Origin: an uncultured Lautropia sp.
GTDB lineage: Bacteria > Pseudomonadota > Gammaproteobacteria > Burkholderiales > Burkholderiaceae_E
DNA length: 8,625 nt
Direction of reading: 5' to 3'
NCBI GenBank assembly: GCA_938046755.1
Contig: CALIXC010000074.1
Location: forward strand, 1-8,625
The stretch's first letter is position 1. Each line of letters opens with the position of its first letter. The notes below the pieces were generated by a model. The model searched no databases. It saw only the letters and a program-made list of their open reading frames with translations, and was not told the origin of the DNA. Shown piece after piece: positions 5,574 through 8,625 of this stretch. A program made the translations under genes and the position numbers.

Positions 5574-7013
5574 TCAGCTGTGGCTGCCGATGCGGACGAT
5601 CTTCAGGTTGTTGGTGCCGCCGGACTTGCCGACCGGTTCGCCCACGGTGATGACCACGAGGTCGCCGTTCTTGACCAGGCCGTTCTCCAGCATCAGCCGC
5701 TCCACGTCGGCCAGAACGGCCGGCATGTCATACGAGCGGTACTGCATGGCCACCGGGTGGCACTCGCGGAACAGCGTCATGCGGCGACGCGAGCTCTCTT
5801 CCGGCGTCAGCGCATAGACCGGGATGCCCGAGTCGATGCGGGTGACCCACAGCGCGGTCGAACCCGACTGCGTCAGCGACACGATGGCGCTGGCGCGCAT
5901 GTGGTGCGCCGCAAAGAGCGCCGCCATGGCGATGGACTGGTCGATGCGAGTGAAGGTGCGATCCAGGAAGGCTGCATCCAGGGTATGCGTGCGATCGGCG
6001 CGGTCGGCCTCGGCGCAGGCAGCCGCCATGGCCGTAACGGTCTCGACCGGGTACTTGCCGGTGGCGGTCTCGGCCGACAGCATCACGGCGTCGGTGCCGT
6101 CCAGCACGGCGTTGGCCACGTCCGAGATCTCGGCACGGGTCGGCACCGGCGCCTCGATCATCGACTCCATCATCTGCGTGGCGGTGATGGCGACCTTGTT
6201 CAGGCTCTTGGCCATGCGAATCATGCGTTTCTGCAGTGCAGGCACCGCCGCATCGCCCACTTCCACGGCCAGGTCGCCGCGAGCCACCATGATGCCGTCG
6301 GACGACTTCAGGATCTCTTCCAGGTTGCCGATGGCCTCATAGCGCTCGATCTTGGCGATCATCAGCGACTTGCCGCCCGCTGCACGGTTCAGCTCGCGCG
6401 CCATGTACATGTCGGCTGCATTGCGCGGGAAGGACACTGCCATGAAGTCGGCCTGGAAGCTCACGGCCGTCTTGATGTCGTCCATGTCCTTGGCCGTCAG
6501 CGCCGGCGCCGACAGACCGCCACCCTGGCGGTTGATGCCCTTGCGATCGGACAGCACGCCACCCAAGATCACTTCGCACTCGATGCGGCTGTCGGAGACA
6601 CGCAGCACCCTCATGGTCATCCGGCCGTCGTTGAGCAGCAGGGTGTCACCCGGGTGCACGTCGTTGACGAGTTCCTTGTAGTCCAGACCGACCACACCCT
6701 GGTCGCCGGACTCGCAATGGATGTCGAAGGCGAACGGATCGCCCGGATTCAGGTTGATCTTGCCCTCGGCGAATTTGCCGATGCGGATCTTCGGGCCCTG
6801 CAGGTCAGCCAGCACGCCGACATCGGTACCCAGGCCCACCGCCACCTCACGGACCAGCCTGACCGTTTCGATATGCTGCTCGGCCGAACCGTGCGAGAAG
6901 TTGACCCGAACGACGTTGACCCCTGCCTTGAACAGACGGGCCAGCACCTCGGGCGAGTTGGATGCCGGGCCAAGCGTGGCAACGATCTTGGTGGCACGGG
7001 GAATGGTGATCAT
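5574..7013 (-). CDS. pyk: Pyruvate kinase
   Basis: This is a 479-residue cytosolic enzyme making pyruvate and ATP from phosphoenolpyruvate and ADP, the last step of glycolysis, normally a homotetramer. The A domain opens with TKIVATLGPAS (8-18) and VNFSHGS (37-43). LADLQGPKIRIGKF (68-81) leads into the B lid domain. The signature LMIAKIERYEAI (217-228) carries the catalytic Lys221 and the metal ligand Glu223, with Asp247 in ARGDL. TATQMMESM (277-285) and LDGTDAVMLSAETATGKYPVE (305-324) close the barrel. The C-terminal regulatory domain runs from about 345. Full family length, no lesions. ATG at 7013 has GGGAGGA about nine bases upstream. It is first in a unit with the aldolase gene and divergent from the copper ATPase gene. 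Loop residues NRQGGGLSAPALT replace the more usual NLPG..LSLPALT, which I take as a lineage variant. Confidence 0.97.
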   Translation of the reverse strand: MITIPRATKIVATLGPASNSPEVLARLFKAGVNVVRVNFSHGSAEQHIETVRLVREVAVGLGTDVGVLADLQGPKIRIGKFAEGKINLNPGDPFAFDIHCESGDQGVVGLDYKELVNDVHPGDTLLLNDGRMTMRVLRVSDSRIECEVILGGVLSDRKGINRQGGGLSAPALTAKDMDDIKTAVSFQADFMAVSFPRNAADMYMARELNRAAGGKSLMIAKIERYEAIGNLEEILKSSDGIMVARGDLAVEVGDAAVPALQKRMIRMAKSLNKVAITATQMMESMIEAPVPTRAEISDVANAVLDGTDAVMLSAETATGKYPVETVTAMAAACAEADRADRTHTLDAAFLDRTFTRIDQSIAMAALFAAHHMRASAIVSLTQSGSTALWVTRIDSGIPVYALTPEESSRRRMTLFRECHPVAMQYRSYDMPAVLADVERLMLENGLVKNGDLVVITVGEPVGKSGGTNNLKIVRIGSHS

Positions 7014-7291
7014 GGCGCAGCTTCCTCCCTAATATGACGGCGTAACGTCCAGACAACCGATGGCCCGATGCCACGGCCGGAGCCGGCACGGCGCTGCATG
7101 CAGCAGCGTCCGCCTGGCCCCTGGACAACCTTGCGCCCCTCAATTCTGAACCAGAAACCATTATGCTGCAGAATTTCACACTACCGGCTTGTTGATTCGC
7201 CCGACATCACCCCCATCTGCTTCTACCGGGCCGCCACCATATGTCGGATATCCCCCACACCCCCTAATCGACCGAACACAGAACATTCACC
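7014..7291. other. Divergent intergenic region, pyk / copper ATPase
   Basis: This 278-base spacer should hold promoters for both genes. Toward pyk there is a CATAAT -10-like hexamer (7165-7160) after a 5'-leader-length gap, but no acceptable -35. Toward the ATPase gene I found no convincing pair. A 12-base perfect palindrome GCTGCATGCAGC lies at 7093-7104. No small gene with a ribosome site is apparent. Confidence 0.4.
7142..7175. repeat. Inverted repeat AATTCTG-N20-CAGAATT, possible operator
   Basis: Perfect 7-base arms (7142-7148 and 7169-7175) enclose the CATAAT -10-like box of the presumed pyk promoter. The position suits a repressor site, but no known regulator motif is recognised. Confidence 0.3.
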
Positions 7292-8625
7292 ATGGTGATG
7301 GATTCCGGCCGCTTCGCCATTCTGGACGACCCCGAGGAGCTGATGGAGTACGCCCGGCCGCTGGCCGGTGACCCGACGCGCCAGGAGACCATCCTGGCCG
7401 TGGACGCCGTACACTGCGCCGCCTGCACCCAGACCATCGCCGCCGCCATCGACGACGAGCACGCCCGCATCGAGGTCAACGTGGTCTCGCGCCGCGCCCG
7501 CCTGGAATGGGACCCCGCCCGGCACGCCCTCAGCGCCCTGCTCGCCCGCATGGCCGACATCGGCTACGAGCCCCGTCCGCTGCCGCTGGACATGGTCGAG
7601 CGCGCCGATCCGCGGCCGCGCCGCCGAGCGCTCTGGCGCATGCTGGTGGGCATCTTCTGCATGATGCAGGTCATGATGTTCGCCGTGCCCCGCTACGTGG
7701 GCGGCGACGCCATCCCGCCCGACCTGCAGAAGCTGATGATCTGGGCCGAGGCCATGCTCACCATCCCGGCGCTGCTCTTTGCGGCCGGCCCCTTCTTCAC
7801 GGCCGCCTGGCGCGACACCCGGCAGGGCCGCATCGGCATGGACACCCCGGTGGCACTGGGCATCGCCATCACCGTCATCACCAGCGTGGTGGCCTTCTAC
7901 CAGGGGCACGAGGTCTATTTCGATTCGGTGACGATGATCATCGGCCTGCTGCTGGTGGCCCGCTGGCTGGAATCGCGCGCCCGTGAACGCGCCACCGCCG
8001 GTCTGGGCAACAGCCTGGCGCGACTTCCCGAAGCCGCCGACCGCCTGCGCGCCGACGGCAGCATCGAACGTGTCTCACGCCGCCGCCTGCAGCCTGGCGA
8101 CCGCATCTCGGTCCCCGCCGGCACCACTTTCGCCGTCGACGGCCGCATCCTGGAAGGCCACAGCGACGTGGACGAATCGCTGCTCACCGGCGAATCCGAG
8201 CCTCAGCCGCGCGGCCCCGGCATGCCGGTCGTCTCGGGCAGCCTCAACCTGCGCAACCCGCTGGTCGTGGAAGTCACCCACCGCGCCGCCGACTCCCGGC
8301 TGGCCGAACTGAACCGCCTGATCGAGCGCGCCGCCACCAGCCGCCCCACCGTGCTGCGTACCGCCGACCGCTATGCAGGCCCCTTCCTCATCTGCGTGCT
8401 GCTGGTGGCCCTGACCGCTGGCATCGTCTGGTGGTTCATCGACCCGGAACGCGCACCCTGGATCGCCGCCGCCATCCTCATCGTCACCTGCCCATGCGCG
8501 CTGGCGCTGGCCGCCCCCTCCGCCCTGCTGGCCACGCTGGGCGGCCTGGCGCGCCGCGGCATCATCATCGACCGCAGCGACACGCTGGAGTCCCTGGCTC
8601 GCAGCGACGTGATGCTGTTCGACAA
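7292..8625 (+). CDS. ccoI: Heavy-metal P1B-type ATPase, CcoI/FixI-like copper transporter, 3'-truncated
   Basis: The first 444 residues of an inner-membrane copper-transporting ATPase are visible. One N-terminal heavy-metal-associated domain carries the metal-binding HCAAC (residues 41-45). Membrane helices follow, with the MMQVMMFAVP segment (124-133) and RIGMDTPVALGI (180-191). The actuator domain has LTGESEP (298-304), and the ion-binding CPC (400-402) lies in IVTCPCALALAAPSAL. The window ends inside the phosphorylation motif: Asp444 is the phosphorylated residue, followed by the first two bases of a codon fitting Lys. CcoI-type pumps supply copper for assembly of cbb3 cytochrome c oxidase and are usually near ccoNOQP, which would lie downstream. 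ATG at 7292 is the first start after an in-frame stop at 7265-7267, without a good ribosome site; ATG at 7298 is possible. The Cys-rich N-terminal extension of many FixI proteins is absent. A CopA/Ctp-type exporter is the alternative. Confidence 0.9.
   Translation, partial: MVMDSGRFAILDDPEELMEYARPLAGDPTRQETILAVDAVHCAACTQTIAAAIDDEHARIEVNVVSRRARLEWDPARHALSALLARMADIGYEPRPLPLDMVERADPRPRRRALWRMLVGIFCMMQVMMFAVPRYVGGDAIPPDLQKLMIWAEAMLTIPALLFAAGPFFTAAWRDTRQGRIGMDTPVALGIAITVITSVVAFYQGHEVYFDSVTMIIGLLLVARWLESRARERATAGLGNSLARLPEAADRLRADGSIERVSRRRLQPGDRISVPAGTTFAVDGRILEGHSDVDESLLTGESEPQPRGPGMPVVSGSLNLRNPLVVEVTHRAADSRLAELNRLIERAATSRPTVLRTADRYAGPFLICVLLVALTAGIVWWFIDPERAPWIAAAILIVTCPCALALAAPSALLATLGGLARRGIIIDRSDTLESLARSDVMLFD

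Noticed and set aside
5580..7037. A 485-codon open frame on the + strand opposite pyk
   Set aside because: It is an antisense shadow of the GC-rich pyk gene: rich in His, Arg and Gly, with no recognisable domain and no ribosome site. pyk itself has complete motifs.
7192..7209. TTGAT ... ATCA resembling an FNR/Anr box upstream of the ccoI-like gene
   Set aside because: The half-sites are nine bases apart rather than four and the second half lacks the final AA, so it does not fit the consensus.

Overview
The window is GC-rich chromosomal DNA. Eight protein-coding genes are called, two of them cut by the window edges, and there are no tRNAs, rRNAs, CRISPR arrays or insertion sequences. The proteins look betaproteobacterial, most likely Burkholderiales: a pyk-fba gene pair, a GcvA-like LysR regulator, and a CcoI-type ATPase with the MMQVMMF stretch I associate with that order. 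The genus cannot be fixed by reading alone.

Layout. (1) 2-1108, +: the C-terminal part of a PiT-family phosphate transporter. (2) 1247-3067, -: an apparent operon of a LysR-type regulator, an overlooked 54-residue protein, and a DltE-like short-chain dehydrogenase whose start overlaps the small gene. (3) 3232-3912, +: an FMN-dependent NADH-azoreductase/quinone reductase divergent from the LysR gene. The spacer holds a T-N11-A LysR site centred about 65 bases before a predicted azoR transcription start. (4) 4026-4388, -: a small acidic protein resembling PaaA2-type antitoxins, apparently with two modules in tandem and no toxin gene beside it. Two counted 60-base samples give 53-58 % GC, which looks lower than its surroundings. 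(5) 4555-7013, -: pyruvate kinase followed by a class I fructose-bisphosphate aldolase, with two stem-loops between them and a clear intrinsic terminator after the aldolase. (6) 7292 to the end, +: the first 444 residues of a copper-transporting P1B ATPase (CcoI/FixI-like), cut at the phosphorylated aspartate of DKTGT.

How the genes relate. pyk and fba encode lower glycolysis and probably share a transcript. The LysR protein probably controls azoR and perhaps its own operon with the SDR, giving a small quinone/electrophile redox module. The phosphate transporter and the copper ATPase belong to neighbouring loci that extend beyond the window.

The most unusual items are the tandem-module orphan antitoxin-like gene, the translationally coupled 54-residue protein, and the structured pyk-fba spacer. 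Family assignments rest on motif recognition from memory, with no database search.
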